64,000 nt of DNA from positions 4,120,001 through 4,184,000 of the forward strand of contig NC_019936.1 of assembly GCF_000327065.1 (NCBI RefSeq), given 5' to 3'. Made by a program: the position numbers and the translations under genes. Position 1 is the first letter of the stretch; each line of letters opens with the position of its first letter. The notes under the pieces were generated by a model. It was given only the letters and a program-made list of their open reading frames with translations, was not told the origin of the DNA and searched no databases. Below, in pieces: positions 9,209 through 20,578 of the stretch. The stretch is from Stutzerimonas stutzeri RCH2 (GTDB lineage Bacteria; Pseudomonadota; Gammaproteobacteria; Pseudomonadales; Pseudomonadaceae).

Positions 9209-11770
9209 ATGGCAGCAGTAGGCGCCGAACTCTGGCCCCACAGTCACAGTGAGATGAGCGAGCGCATTCGCCGGTTCGACTGGGGAGCGACCGTGCTCGG
9301 CGCGCCGGACACCTGGCCGCCGGCGCTGCGACTGCTGCTGGACACCCTGCTCGAAGCGCCGCTGCCGATGTGCATTCTCTGGGGCGAGCAGGCGCTGCAG
9401 CTGTACAACGATGCCCATGCAGCGCTGATCGGCGACCGCCATCCAGCCGAACTCGGCCAGCCAGCCTGCCACCGCTGGGGTGCGACCTGGGAACTGCTCA
9501 ACCCGGCTTGCGACACCGCCCGCCGCGGCGAGCCACGGGTATTGCGCAACCAGCAGCTGGCGATCGAGCGTGAAGGCGTGCTGGAGCAAGCCTGGTTCGA
9601 CCTCGCCCTCAGCCCCATCCGCGACACCCCGCGCAGCATCGGCGGCCTGCTGCTGTGCCTGAGCGAAACCAGCGAGCGTGTGCGCACCGAAACCCGCCTG
9701 TCGCAAACCGCCCTGCACTACAAGCTCAGCGCCGAAGTCCACCGAGCCAGCGAGCAGCGCCTGCAATTGGCACTCGAAGCCAGCGACCTGATCGGCATCT
9801 GGGACTGGGCCATCCAATCGAGCGAAATACCGCCTGGCGCTGAGCTATCGCGCATTCTGCCGGTGGCACAGTCCGGGCCCAAGGGCCTGAGCAGCGAAGC
9901 CTTTTTCGATCATGTGCATCCCGACGACGTGCCACGGTTGCGCGCCGCACTGCAACGCTGCATCACCGAGCGCGGCAATCTCGACGAGCGCTACAGGCTA
10001 CGCGGCGAAAATGGCGCCACGCGCTGGGCGCTGGCCCGCGGCCGCTGCCATTGCGACGAGCAGGGCCGGCCATTGCGCTTCCCCGGCGCGGTGATGAACA
10101 TCACCAGCCAGCAGGCCAGCGAAGATGCGCTGCGCCAGCGCGAGGCCGAACTCAAGATGATCACCGATGCCCTGCCGGTGCTGATCGGCTACATCGACTC
10201 CGAGGAACGCTTCCGCTTCAATAACCGCTATTACACCGAGTGGTTTGGCCATTCGACCGAATGGCTGCTGGGCAAGACTGCGCGCGAAGTGCTCGGCGAG
10301 CGCGGTTATGCCGAGCGACAGGTGAACATCCGCGCCGCGCTTGCCGGCCAGGACGTGACCTTCGAGGCCTATAGCCCGCATCGCGACGGCCAGCCTCGTC
10401 GAATGCTGGTGCATTACCTGCCCCGTCGCGACTGCCACGCAAACGTGCTCGGTTTCTTCGTCATGGCGCTGGACGTAACCGAACGCTGGCGTGCCGAACA
10501 GGCCCTGCGCGAACTCAACGAGACGCTGGAGAGCCGCATCCAGGAGCGCACTCAGGCGCTGGCGGAAGTCTACGAGCGCCTGCTCAAGGAAATGGCCAGC
10601 CGCGAGCAGGCGCAGGAGGCGCTGCGTCAGGCGCAGAAGATGGAGGCGGTGGGCCAACTGACCGGCGGCATCGCCCATGACTTCAACAACATGCTGACCG
10701 GCATAATCGGCGGGCTTGACCTGATCCAGCGCTATATCCAGTCCGGGCGCCATGGCGAGACCCAGCGCTTCATCGATGCCGCGGTGACCTCGGCCAATCG
10801 CGCTGCAGCGCTCACGCACCGCCTGCTCGCCTTTGCCCGGCGCCAGCCCTTGAACCTAAAGCGGGTCGAGCTGAACCAGCTGATCGAATCGATGCACGAC
10901 CTGCTCAGCCGCACCCTGGGTCGCCACATCCACATCGATAATCGCCTGCAGCAGGGCCTTTGGCCGGTCTCCAGCGACGAAAACCAGTTGGAAAGCGCCC
11001 TGCTCAACCTGGTGATCAATGCCCGTGACGCCATGCCAGACGGCGGCAGCCTGCTGCTGGAAACCCGCAACGTCGAGCTGTACAGCCAAGGCGAGGTGGG
11101 TGATCTGGCCGCTGGTCGCTATGTCATCCTCCGCCTGACCGACAGCGGCTGCGGAATGAGCGCCAAGGTACTCGCCAGTGTCTTCGAGCCGTTCTTCACC
11201 ACCAAGCCCATCGGGCAGGGGACCGGGCTCGGCCTGTCCATGGTCTACGGCTTCACTCGGCAGGCGGGCGGCCATATTCAGATCGCCAGCGAACCCGGCG
11301 AAGGCACCCAGGTCAGCCTCTACCTGCCGGTGTATGAAGAAGAGGGCGTCGCAGCGCTACCGGCTAAAGAGATCGAAGGCCCGCTGCGAGCCAAGCAGGG
11401 CGAAACGGTCCTGGTAGTCGAAGATGATCCAGCGGTGCGCCTGCTGGTGATCGACGTCCTGGAGATGCTCGGCTACCAGGCGCTGGAGGCTGCCGACGGC
11501 AATGCGGCGATACGCATCCTCGAAAGCAGCGCGGCCGTGGATATGCTGGTCACCGATGTCGGCCTGCCAGGCATGAACGGCCGCCAGCTCGCCGATGCCG
11601 CGCGGCAGCAGCGCCCTGGCCTGCCGGTGCTGTTCATGACGGGTTATGCCAAGCAGGCGGCCAGCTCGGACTTCCTCGAACCGGGCATGGACATGATCAG
11701 CAAGCCATTCAATCTGGATGCCCTGGCCAAGCGCGTCTGCGACATGCTGATGGAGAACGACCAACGGTGA
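9209..11770 (+). CDS. PAS-containing hybrid histidine kinase with C-terminal receiver
   Basis: An 853-residue soluble protein without membrane segments. Order: a degenerate N-terminal PAS/GAF-like region (about 20-155), PAS domains at roughly 180-305 and 310-425, a coiled linker, a HisKA-type dimerisation domain with [13 protein letters not shown] (phospho-His about 490), a GHKL ATPase (N box [17 protein letters not shown] boxes DSGCGMS and [13 protein letters not shown]), and a receiver starting near 731 ([11 protein letters not shown], phospho-Asp about 783 in [12 protein letters not shown] with the conserved Lys). A detached output regulator is expected because it has no DNA-binding domain. 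It stands alone and closely resembles the hybrid kinase of the stressosome operon in the kinase core. Confidence 0.93.
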   Translation: MAAVGAELWPHSHSEMSERIRRFDWGATVLGAPDTWPPALRLLLDTLLEAPLPMCILWGEQALQLYNDAHAALIGDRHPAELGQPACHRWGATWELLNPACDTARRGEPRVLRNQQLAIEREGVLEQAWFDLALSPIRDTPRSIGGLLLCLSETSERVRTETRLSQTALHYKLSAEVHRASEQRLQLALEASDLIGIWDWAIQSSEIPPGAELSRILPVAQSGPKGLSSEAFFDHVHPDDVPRLRAALQRCITERGNLDERYRLRGENGATRWALARGRCHCDEQGRPLRFPGAVMNITSQQASEDALRQREAELKMITDALPVLIGYIDSEERFRFNNRYYTEWFGHSTEWLLGKTAREVLGERGYAERQVNIRAALAGQDVTFEAYSPHRDGQPRRMLVHYLPRRDCHANVLGFFVMALDVTERWRAEQALRELNETLESRIQERTQALAEVYERLLKEMASREQAQEALRQAQKMEAVGQLTGGIAHDFNNMLTGIIGGLDLIQRYIQSGRHGETQRFIDAAVTSANRAAALTHRLLAFARRQPLNLKRVELNQLIESMHDLLSRTLGRHIHIDNRLQQGLWPVSSDENQLESALLNLVINARDAMPDGGSLLLETRNVELYSQGEVGDLAAGRYVILRLTDSGCGMSAKVLASVFEPFFTTKPIGQGTGLGLSMVYGFTRQAGGHIQIASEPGEGTQVSLYLPVYEEEGVAALPAKEIEGPLRAKQGETVLVVEDDPAVRLLVIDVLEMLGYQALEAADGNAAIRILESSAAVDMLVTDVGLPGMNGRQLADAARQQRPGLPVLFMTGYAKQAASSDFLEPGMDMISKPFNLDALAKRVCDMLMENDQR

Positions 11771-11857
11771 ATCGTCCGCGGCCGGATGGGGTCATAACCC
11801 TATCCGCCGGACTGCCCCAGCGCACCGGCCCTGCACCATTCAGGAACCCAGCTGCCG

Positions 11858-12706
11858 ATGAATGCTCCGTCTCGCCTGACCGCTGCCTTCGCCGGTGCCG
11901 TGCAATCGCCCGCCGGCGCCAGCCAGCGCTATTGCTATCAGCCAATCGACGAGCCCGAGCAGCGCTCGGTCGATCTTGCCGAAGAATGCGCGCTGGCCAT
12001 TGCCTATAACGGCCTCAGCCAGGCGGTGATGATGATTTCCCCGGCCGACCTCGAGGATTTCGTGGTGGGTTTCAGCCTGGCCAACGGCTTCGTCGACAGC
12101 CTCGACGACATCTATGACATCCGCGTGCATGGTTGCGGCAGCGCCCGTCGCGCCGAGGTCGACATCGCCAGTCGCGCCTTCTGGCGGCTAAAGCAACAAC
12201 GCCGCCAGCTGCCCGGCAACAGCAGCTGCGGGCTTTGCGGCGTCGAGGCGCTTGAACAGGCATTACCCAGGTTGCCGGCGCTGGCGCCGTCAGCGTTGCC
12301 GCCTTCGCACTGGCTGCAGGACCTACGGCAACGTATCGGCGAGTTTCAGCCATTGGGTCGAGACTGCGGTGCCGTCCACGCTGCGCTGTTCATGGATGCC
12401 AATGGCGAGATCCGTCTGGGCCGTGAGGACATTGGCCGACATAACGCGCTGGACAAGCTGATCGGCGCCCTGGCCCGCGCGAATCAAGCTGCGGAGGGCG
12501 GCCTGGCCATCGTCACCAGCCGCTGCAGTCTGGAATTGGTGCACAAGGTACAGCGAGCCGGCATTCCGACTCTGGTGAGCCTGTCGTCCCCCACCGGCCT
12601 CGCCGCCAAGTGGGCACAGCGGCACAACCTGAATCTCATCCACCTGCCGCACCACAGCCCGCCACGCGTCTACAGCCCGGCAGTGCCGACACTCAATGCT
12701 CGCTGA
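11858..12706 (+). CDS. fdhD: Formate dehydrogenase accessory sulfurtransferase FdhD
   Basis: A 282-residue FdhD. It transfers sulfur from IscS to the molybdenum cofactor to activate formate dehydrogenase. The essential CxxC is visible as SSCGLCG (Cys124 and Cys127), together with the conserved blocks EDFVVGFSLANG and GREDIGRHNALDKLIG and the late VTSRCSLELVHK. AGGA precedes the ATG. It follows the hybrid kinase gene by 87 bp. No formate dehydrogenase gene lies in the window, so its client is encoded elsewhere. Confidence 0.96.
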   Translation: MNAPSRLTAAFAGAVQSPAGASQRYCYQPIDEPEQRSVDLAEECALAIAYNGLSQAVMMISPADLEDFVVGFSLANGFVDSLDDIYDIRVHGCGSARRAEVDIASRAFWRLKQQRRQLPGNSSCGLCGVEALEQALPRLPALAPSALPPSHWLQDLRQRIGEFQPLGRDCGAVHAALFMDANGEIRLGREDIGRHNALDKLIGALARANQAAEGGLAIVTSRCSLELVHKVQRAGIPTLVSLSSPTGLAAKWAQRHNLNLIHLPHHSPPRVYSPAVPTLNAR

Positions 12707-12908
12707 ACGGTCGAGCCGCAACGAGCACTTACAGCTGTCGTCTAGCGGGCCCCAAGCAGATCGAGACAGCCCAAACAAATGAAAGTTCCGCCGTAAAATC
12801 AATTAGTTAACAAACAGGAACTGCATCACGCATTTCATCGGGAAGCCCTTGCCGGAAGCGAAGCGGCGAGTAAGGATCACGGCGCAATTCCTCATATGGG
12901 ATCACACC

Positions 12909-13367
12909 ATGAAGTACGCCTCGATTTTCCTGTTGTCTGCCAGCCTGCTGAGCGGTGTTGCCGTTGCCGGTAGCAACACCGAAGCAGCCGTCGGCGGTGC
13001 GCTCGGCGGCGCGCTGGGCTCCGTAGTTGGAGAACATCTGGGTGGCTCTACCGGTGCCACCATCGGTGCCGGTGTCGGCGGCGCAGCCGGCGGCATGGTC
13101 GGCGCAGACAAACGCAGCCGCACCGAAGCGGCGATCGGCGGCGGTCTGGGCGCAGCCGGCGGCAATGTCATTGGCCAGAAAGTAGGCGGTAGTACCGGCG
13201 GCCTGATCGGCGCGGCTGTGGGTGGTGGTGCCGGTGGCGCAATCGGTAATGCCTACGGCGACGATGATGACCGCTACCGCGGCGACCGCCGCTATCGCGA
13301 TAGCCATTACTATGGCCCGCCCGGCAAGGCCAAGGGGCACTACAAGCATCGCCACAAGCACCATTAA
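12909..13367 (+). CDS. Secreted glycine-zipper protein with His-rich tail
   Basis: A 152-residue protein with a Sec signal peptide (MKYASIFLLSASLLSGVAVA). The mature part is made of glycine-zipper segments (repeated GGxxGxxxG) in two tandem units of about 45 residues, the first starting TEAAVGGALGG and the second TEAAIGGGLGA, each containing VGEHLGGSTG / IGQKVGGSTG. The C-terminus is charged and rich in Asp, Arg, Tyr and His (DDDDRYRGDRRYRD, then HYKHRHKHH). Glycine zippers pack in membranes, so it may associate with the outer membrane. Function unknown. The start is supported by GGGA eight bases upstream. The gene is monocistronic. Confidence 0.82.
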   Translation: MKYASIFLLSASLLSGVAVAGSNTEAAVGGALGGALGSVVGEHLGGSTGATIGAGVGGAAGGMVGADKRSRTEAAIGGGLGAAGGNVIGQKVGGSTGGLIGAAVGGGAGGAIGNAYGDDDDRYRGDRRYRDSHYYGPPGKAKGHYKHRHKHH

Positions 13368-13485
13368 GCGCTTGAGCCATCAGCGCACAGCGACCTGCTG
13401 AAAGCGAAGCCACACCCATCGCCCGGATTCGGCCCTGCCGCCTCCGGGCGATTTGCTTGTCACGCATCGACCGTCAGGATGACCC

Positions 13486-13917
13486 CTACGCCAACGCCTC
13501 CAGCGCCGCACGCAAGCGGCCCGGAATCGGCGTCGGCCGATTGCTTGCCCGCTCGACGAACACATGCACGAAGCGCCCCGCCGCACTGGCCTCCTGCTCG
13601 CCCTCGCGGAAGATTGCCAGCTCGTACTGCACCGAGGAGTTACCGAGCTTCGCCACCCGTACGCCGACCTCGATGAGGTCCGGGTAGGCGATCGAGGCGA
13701 AGTAATCGCAGGCCGAACTGACCACGAAGCCGACGATGTCGCCATCTCGGATATCCAGTCCGCCCTGCTGGATCAGGTAGTTGTTCACCGCCGTGTCGAA
13801 AAAGCCGTAATAGACGACGTTGTTCACGTGGCCGTAGATATCGTTGTCATGCCAGCGCGTAGTGATCGGCTGGAAATGCTTGTAATCACGGCGCAGGTGC
13901 TTGGGCTGCTCGGGCAT
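13486..13917 (-). CDS. Acyl-CoA thioesterase (4HBT, FadM/YbgC-like)
   Basis: A 143-residue hotdog thioesterase. The catalytic segment WHDNDIYGHVNNVVYYGFFD contains the Asp and the HVNN motif of 4-hydroxybenzoyl-CoA-type thioesterases. It starts with GGAG six bases upstream. It is the last gene of a minus-strand run with an alcohol dehydrogenase, an acyl-CoA dehydrogenase and a 3-hydroxyacyl-CoA dehydrogenase (37-bp gap), so it probably releases an acyl group during catabolism by that operon. The exact acyl-CoA is unknown. Confidence 0.87.
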   Translation of the reverse strand: MPEQPKHLRRDYKHFQPITTRWHDNDIYGHVNNVVYYGFFDTAVNNYLIQQGGLDIRDGDIVGFVVSSACDYFASIAYPDLIEVGVRVAKLGNSSVQYELAIFREGEQEASAAGRFVHVFVERASNRPTPIPGRLRAALEALA

Positions 13918-13953
13918 GGTGGTCTCCAGGTGCGCAGATTGATGGACAGCCGC

Positions 13954-15117
13954 TCAATAGGCGGCCTGGTAGATCGCCAGCGCATCGGCCTCAGTCACTT
14001 CACGCGGATTGTTGACCAACAGGCGCTGTTGCAGCATCGCTTCCTTGGCCAGCTGCGGCAGCATCGCCTCCGGCACACCGGCGTCGCGCAGGCGGGTCGG
14101 CAGGCCGACGCGGGCGCTCATCTGCTCGAACTCCTCGATCAGCTGTCCGGCGTAGGTCGACGGGTCACCCGTGCGCAGCCGGTCGCCGAGGATGATCGGC
14201 GCCAGCTCGCCATAATGCGTGCTCGCCGCGCTGACGTTGAAGCGCAGCACCTGCGGCAGCACCAGCGCGTTCGACAGACCATGCGGGATATGGAAGTTGC
14301 CGCCCAATGGATAGGCCAGCGCATGCACAGCCGCCACCGGCGCGTTGGCGAATGCCTGCCCGGCCAGGCATGCGCCGAGCAGCATCGCCTGGCGCGCCTC
14401 GCGGTTGCTGCCGTTATGCACCGCCTCATCGAGGTTGGCGGCCAGCAGGCGCAGCGCCTCGCGGGCCAGCAGATCGGACATGGGGTTCTTCTTCAACGCA
14501 CTGGTGTAGGCCTCGATGGCGTGCACCATGGCATCGATACCGGTGGCTGCGGTCACCGCTGGGGGCAGGCCAAGGGTGAGGTCGGCATCGAGCAGCGCCA
14601 GATCTGGCAGCAGCAGTGGCGATACCACACCCATCTTGGTGGTTTCGCCAGTGGTGATGATGGCGATCTGCGTCACCTCGGAGCCGGTGCCGGCGGTGGT
14701 TGGCACCTGGATCAGCGGCAGCCGCCGGCCCTTGGCATTGCCGACGCCGTAGATGTCCTGCAGCGACTGCGCGCAGCTCGGATGCGCCAGCAAGGCGACC
14801 AGCTTGGCGACGTCCATCGAGCTGCCGCCACCGAAGCCGATGATCAGATCGGCTTCCAGTGCCCTGGCCTGCTCCACCGCCGCCATGACGATGTGCTCCG
14901 GCGGATCGGCGATTACCTGGTCGTAGATCGCAACTGCCAGGCCTTCGTTTTCGAAGCCAGGCAGCACCTCATTGAGCAGGCCGAAACGGGTAATCCCCGG
15001 ATCGGTGACGACCAGTACGGAACGCGCGCCGCGCTCCTTGCATAGACCGGCCAAACGGCGGGAAGAGCCGGGCTCGCAGATCAATTGCGCGGTTGTGGCA
15101 AAGCTGAACGGATGCAT
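13954..15117 (-). CDS. Iron-containing alcohol dehydrogenase
   Basis: A 387-residue type III (iron-dependent) alcohol dehydrogenase. It oxidises an alcohol with NAD+. Visible are GFGGGSSMDVAKLVALL (NAD-binding), the metal-ligand regions ATGIDAMVHAIEAYTS and HALAYPLGGNFHIPHGLSNA with His ligands, and TAGTGSEVTQIA. AGGAGG lies five bases before the ATG. It is the third gene of the operon and suggests that the pathway starts from or passes through an alcohol or hydroxy acid. Substrate not determinable from sequence alone. Confidence 0.92.
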   Translation of the reverse strand: MHPFSFATTAQLICEPGSSRRLAGLCKERGARSVLVVTDPGITRFGLLNEVLPGFENEGLAVAIYDQVIADPPEHIVMAAVEQARALEADLIIGFGGGSSMDVAKLVALLAHPSCAQSLQDIYGVGNAKGRRLPLIQVPTTAGTGSEVTQIAIITTGETTKMGVVSPLLLPDLALLDADLTLGLPPAVTAATGIDAMVHAIEAYTSALKKNPMSDLLAREALRLLAANLDEAVHNGSNREARQAMLLGACLAGQAFANAPVAAVHALAYPLGGNFHIPHGLSNALVLPQVLRFNVSAASTHYGELAPIILGDRLRTGDPSTYAGQLIEEFEQMSARVGLPTRLRDAGVPEAMLPQLAKEAMLQQRLLVNNPREVTEADALAIYQAAY

Positions 15118-15142
15118 CGGTGCCTCCTGTGATCGGATTAGC

Positions 15143-16933
<1,791 letters not shown>

Positions 16934-16935
16934 GC

Positions 16936-18174
16936 TCAAGCCTCCTTCTTGTGGTCGGCGAAACGGCCGCCGAGCGTGGCCAGGCTGTCGATCAGCTCGG
17001 CTGGCTGCCAGTGCGCACCGTGGCGCTCGGCCAGCGCGTTGAGGCGATCACGAATGGCCGGCAGACCCTGGCGATCGGCCCAGGTCATCGGGCCGCCAAC
17101 TTCGGCCGGGAAGCCGTAACCGTAGAGGTAGACGGTGTCGATATCGGCGCTGGACTCGGCCATGCCTTCCTCGAGGATCTTCGCACCCTCGTTGACCAGC
17201 GCCAGCAGGCAGCGCTCGAGGATTTCTTCACTGCCGATCTCGCGACGCTGAAAGCCGAGCCGCTCGGACTCGCGCTGCACCAGCGCATCCACTTCGGGGT
17301 CATGCTCGGCCTGACGGCTGCCCTCGGCATAGCGGTAGTAGCCCATGCGCGACTTCTGGCCGAAGCGGCCGAGCTCGCAGAGGCGATTGTCGACCTGCAC
17401 TTCCACTTCATCCTGGCCCTTGCCAGCCAGCTCACGAGCGCGCCACTCCAGATCGATGCCGACCACGTCGTACATGCGGAACGGCCCCATGGCAAAACCG
17501 AAGCCCTGCAGCGCAGCGTCGACCTGATGTGGATAGGCGCCTTCGAGCAGCATCATCCGCGCCTCGCGCACATAGGTGGCGAGCATGCGGTTGCCGATAA
17601 AGCCCTGACAGTTGCCGGCGATCACGCTGACCTTGCCCATGCGCTTGCCGAGCTCAGTGGACGCGTCGAGCACCGCTTTCGAAGTCTTCGCGCCGCGGAC
17701 GATCTCCAGCAGCTTCATGATGTGCGCCGGGCTGAAGAAGTGCAGGCCCACGACCTGCTCCGGACGCTTGGTGACGGCGGCAATGGCGTCGAGGTCCAGC
17801 GCCGAGGTGTTGCTGGCGAGGATGCCGGCCGGCTTCACGATGCCGTCCAGCTCGCGGAAAATCTTCTGCTTCAGTTCGAGGTTCTCGTAGACCGCCTCGA
17901 TCACCAGGTCGACATCGGCCAGTGCCTGGTAATCCGCCGCCTTGCTGATACAGGCACGTCGTGCAGCCGCCTGAGCCTCGTCGATCCGGCCCTGGCGCAC
18001 GTTATGCGCATAGGTGTCAGCCACCGTACCCAGCGCCCGTTCCAGCATCTCGGGATTGTTGTCCAGCCAGCGCACCTGCACGCCGGCGTTGGCCAGGCTC
18101 ATGACGATACCGCGGCCCATGGTGCCCGCGCCGATCACGGCGGCGGTCTGGATATCGAAGCGGGTTTGGCTCAT
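16936..18174 (-). CDS. 3-hydroxyacyl-CoA dehydrogenase (stand-alone)
   Basis: A 412-residue protein corresponding to the dehydrogenase half of FadB/FadJ without the hydratase/isomerase half. It oxidises L-3-hydroxyacyl-CoA to 3-ketoacyl-CoA with NAD+. The Rossmann motif VIGAGTMGRGIVMSLANAG, the catalytic region VVGLHFFSPAHIMKLLEIV (with the active-site His) and the C-domain motif GNCQGFIGNRML are clear, and a second C-terminal-type segment follows. The start at 18174 has GAGGACA upstream. First gene of the operon, divergent from the LysR gene. No hydratase or thiolase lies in the operon. Confidence 0.94.
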   Translation of the reverse strand: MSQTRFDIQTAAVIGAGTMGRGIVMSLANAGVQVRWLDNNPEMLERALGTVADTYAHNVRQGRIDEAQAAARRACISKAADYQALADVDLVIEAVYENLELKQKIFRELDGIVKPAGILASNTSALDLDAIAAVTKRPEQVVGLHFFSPAHIMKLLEIVRGAKTSKAVLDASTELGKRMGKVSVIAGNCQGFIGNRMLATYVREARMMLLEGAYPHQVDAALQGFGFAMGPFRMYDVVGIDLEWRARELAGKGQDEVEVQVDNRLCELGRFGQKSRMGYYRYAEGSRQAEHDPEVDALVQRESERLGFQRREIGSEEILERCLLALVNEGAKILEEGMAESSADIDTVYLYGYGFPAEVGGPMTWADRQGLPAIRDRLNALAERHGAHWQPAELIDSLATLGGRFADHKKEA

Positions 18175-18276
18175 TGCAGCTGTCCTCGTTGCAAGGCTGG
18201 AAAAACTGGAGACCAACCATAGACGAAGACGCTACTATTTTTGAAATTTAGTCTTGTGATGTTTCGGATTCACCGA

Positions 18277-19176
18277 ATGAATATCTACAACTTCGACCTC
18301 AACCTGCTCCGCGTGCTGGATGCCCTGCTGCGCGAGCGCAACGTTTCGCGTGCCGCCGAGCGCCTGTCGCTCAGCCAGCCAGCGGTCAGCAACGCGCTCA
18401 ATCGCCTGCGCGAACTGCTCGACGACCCGTTGCTGGTGCGCGCCGGCCGCGCCATGCAGCCGACGCCAAGGGCGCTGGCACTGGAAGCACCGATCCGCCA
18501 TGCGCTGCAGCAGATCGAACACAGTCTGATCGCCGGCGAGGCCTTCGATCCGGCGCGCAGCCATCAGCGTTTCCGCATCGCGGTGACCGACTATGTCGAG
18601 CTGGTCTGCATGCCGGCACTGATGCGGCGGCTGGCCGAGCATGCGCCCGGCATCCAGCTGGCGATCCAGCACCTGACGCCGACGCTACCGGTCGAAGCGC
18701 TGGACAACGGCGAGGTCGACCTGGTGCTCGGCCGCTTTCTCGATGTGCCCTCGCGCTTTCATGTACGCCGCTGGGCCAGCGAGACATTGCAGGTAGCGCT
18801 GCGGCGTGAGCATCCACTGGTCAAGGCGGGGCTGGATCTGGATGCCTTTCTGCGCCTGCGTCATCTGTGGGTGCATGGCGGCCAGACTCGCGGAATGGTC
18901 GATCAATGGCTGGAAGCTCAGGGGCTTGAACGCAAGGTGGTCTACACCACACCGAATTACCTGCAGGCCGCCCATATCGTCGCCAGCAGCGACCTCGCCG
19001 CGGTATTGCCGACCCAGCTGGCGCGCTATTTCGCCACCCTGCTGCCCCTGCAGACCTTCGATCTGCCGTTCGATCTCGGCACCTTCGCCTTGGATATCGT
19101 CAGCGTCGCGCAACGGCAGAACGACGCCGCACTGCAATGGCTGATCCAGCAGATCGATGCCGTGGCACCCGCCTGA
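18277..19176 (+). CDS. LysR-family transcriptional regulator
   Basis: A 299-residue LysR regulator. The N-terminal winged helix-turn-helix is evident (LNLLRVLDALLRERNVSRAA then LSLSQPAVSNALNRLRELL), followed by the periplasmic-binding-protein-like effector domain (FRIAVTDYVELVCMPALMRRL). It resembles the NodD/LinR-like group with the N-terminal DLNLL signature. The ATG at 18277 is chosen because the conserved domain begins there and GGA lies eight bases upstream. It is divergent from the acyl-CoA operon across 102 bp, the usual arrangement for the regulator of that operon. Confidence 0.93.
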   Translation: MNIYNFDLNLLRVLDALLRERNVSRAAERLSLSQPAVSNALNRLRELLDDPLLVRAGRAMQPTPRALALEAPIRHALQQIEHSLIAGEAFDPARSHQRFRIAVTDYVELVCMPALMRRLAEHAPGIQLAIQHLTPTLPVEALDNGEVDLVLGRFLDVPSRFHVRRWASETLQVALRREHPLVKAGLDLDAFLRLRHLWVHGGQTRGMVDQWLEAQGLERKVVYTTPNYLQAAHIVASSDLAAVLPTQLARYFATLLPLQTFDLPFDLGTFALDIVSVAQRQNDAALQWLIQQIDAVAPA

Positions 19177-19179
19177 GTG

Positions 19180-19201
19180 AGCACATCGAATCGAATGTGC
19201 T
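19180..19201. repeat. 7-bp inverted repeat after the LysR gene
   Basis: AGCACAT and ATGTGCT face each other across eight bases, just downstream of the LysR stop. No U-tract follows, so it may be an operator or part of the leader of the rsb operon rather than a terminator. Confidence 0.35.
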
Positions 19202-19367
19202 GCGGTTAATACCTATTTGCTACCATCTCCCAGCTTCTTTGTCGGAAATACCCGCAAAGCAACCGAGCTTCGCCCGCTGCGCGGAACAACCCAGCAAGGC
19301 GGATATCTACTCTTGCTAATGCGCCATGGTGAACATGGACGATCAAATCAAATCTGGAGCTAGACCT

Positions 19368-20216
19368 ATGGCGGCCCTGCTGCAACGCACCCTCGACACC
19401 ATCACTCGCAATCAGTCAGAACTGCTCAGCAGCTGGAAGTCCGACCTGCAGAATCTGGGCGGCTATCACAACGTCAAACCGGAAGAACTGGCCCAGCAGA
19501 CCGTTGATCTGATCCGCCAGCTGATCAGCGGAACGGCAGACGGCTCGGCCGACATCAACGGCCCGGCCTGGGACGGCATGCGCCTGTATCTGGAAAAGCT
19601 TTCGCGCAGCCGCGCGCTGCTCGGCATGGATTCGCAACAGACCGCCGGCTTCATCTTCGCCATCAAGCGTCCGCTGATGACCCTGCTGCAGAGCGAATAC
19701 GCCAACGAGCCGGCGGTATTCGCCGAGCAGCTGTGGGCGGTGTCCGAGCTGATCGACAGCCTCGGACTGTACACCGTGCGCACCTTCCAAAAGTCCCGCG
19801 AAGAGGTGATCAAGCGCCAGCAGGAAGAGCTGCTGGAGCTGTCGACCCCGGTGGTCAAGCTGTGGGACGGCGTACTCGCCCTGCCGATGATCGGCACCCT
19901 CGACTCGCAGCGCACCCAAGTGGTGATGGAGTCGCTGCTGCAGCGCATCGTCGATACCGGATCGGAAATCGCCATCATCGATATCACCGGCGTGCCGACG
20001 GTCGACACCCTGGTCGCCCAGCACCTGCTGAAGACGGTCACCGCGATTCGCCTGATGGGCGCCGACTGCATCATCAGCGGTGTACGCCCGCAGATCGCGC
20101 AAACCATCGTGCACCTTGGCCTGGACCTGCAGGGTATCGTCACCAAGGCCAACCTGGCTGATGCTCTCGCCCTGGCCCTGCGCCGTTCGGGCCTCACCGT
20201 GACGAAGGCCGTCTAA
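19368..20216 (+). CDS. rsbR: Stressosome scaffold RsbR-like protein (STAS)
   Basis: A 282-residue protein. Residues 1-145 form a helical, non-heme-globin-type RsbR N-terminal sensor domain; residues about 155-275 are a STAS domain with LPMIGTLDSQR and IDITGVPTVDTLVAQH. Thr214 (VDT) corresponds to the Thr205 phosphosite of Bacillus RsbRA; the Thr171 position appears to be Ser180, still phosphorylatable. RsbR forms the stressosome shell with RsbS and senses stress. ATG 19368 has GGAG eight bases upstream and gives a typical N-terminus; ATG 19326 is an alternative. It is the first gene of six overlapping genes. The signal sensed is unknown. Confidence 0.9.
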   Translation: MAALLQRTLDTITRNQSELLSSWKSDLQNLGGYHNVKPEELAQQTVDLIRQLISGTADGSADINGPAWDGMRLYLEKLSRSRALLGMDSQQTAGFIFAIKRPLMTLLQSEYANEPAVFAEQLWAVSELIDSLGLYTVRTFQKSREEVIKRQQEELLELSTPVVKLWDGVLALPMIGTLDSQRTQVVMESLLQRIVDTGSEIAIIDITGVPTVDTLVAQHLLKTVTAIRLMGADCIISGVRPQIAQTIVHLGLDLQGIVTKANLADALALALRRSGLTVTKAV

Positions 20217-20578
20217 TGGATCGCATACCCATTCTGCGGATGGGCGAGTTTCTGCTCGTCACCATCCAGGTCGACATGCACGACCAGCTGGCGCTGACCC
20301 TGCAGGACGACCTGGCCGAGCGCATCAGTGCGACCTCGGCAAAGGCCGTGCTGATCGACATTTCCGCGCTGGACATGGTCGACTCCTTTATCGGCCGCAT
20401 GATCGGCACCATCTCCGGCCTCTCGCGGATCATGGATGCCGAGACTGTGGTAGTCGGCATGCAGCCAGCCGTGGCGATCACCCTGGTCGAGCTCGGTCTC
20501 GAGCTGCCCGGGGTCAGCACCGCGCTGAACGTCGAGCGCGGCATGCAGTTGCTGCGTGCCCGCGTGGCCGCGCAATGA
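20216..20578 (+). CDS. rsbS: Stressosome STAS protein RsbS
   Basis: A 120-residue single-domain STAS protein. It is the small stressosome subunit that binds RsbT until phosphorylated. The site ALDMVDSFIGRMIG carries Ser57, matching Ser59 of Bacillus RsbS. The C-terminal pattern VGMQPAVAITLVELGLELPG is also typical. Its ATG shares one base with the TAA of rsbR, so translation is coupled and the ratio to RsbR is fixed by the operon layout. Confidence 0.93.
   Translation: MDRIPILRMGEFLLVTIQVDMHDQLALTLQDDLAERISATSAKAVLIDISALDMVDSFIGRMIGTISGLSRIMDAETVVVGMQPAVAITLVELGLELPGVSTALNVERGMQLLRARVAAQ

Noticed and set aside
13564..15045. 493-codon plus-strand frame over the alcohol dehydrogenase and thioesterase
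   Set aside because: Shadow of two genes on the other strand; there is no Shine-Dalgarno site or conserved motif.
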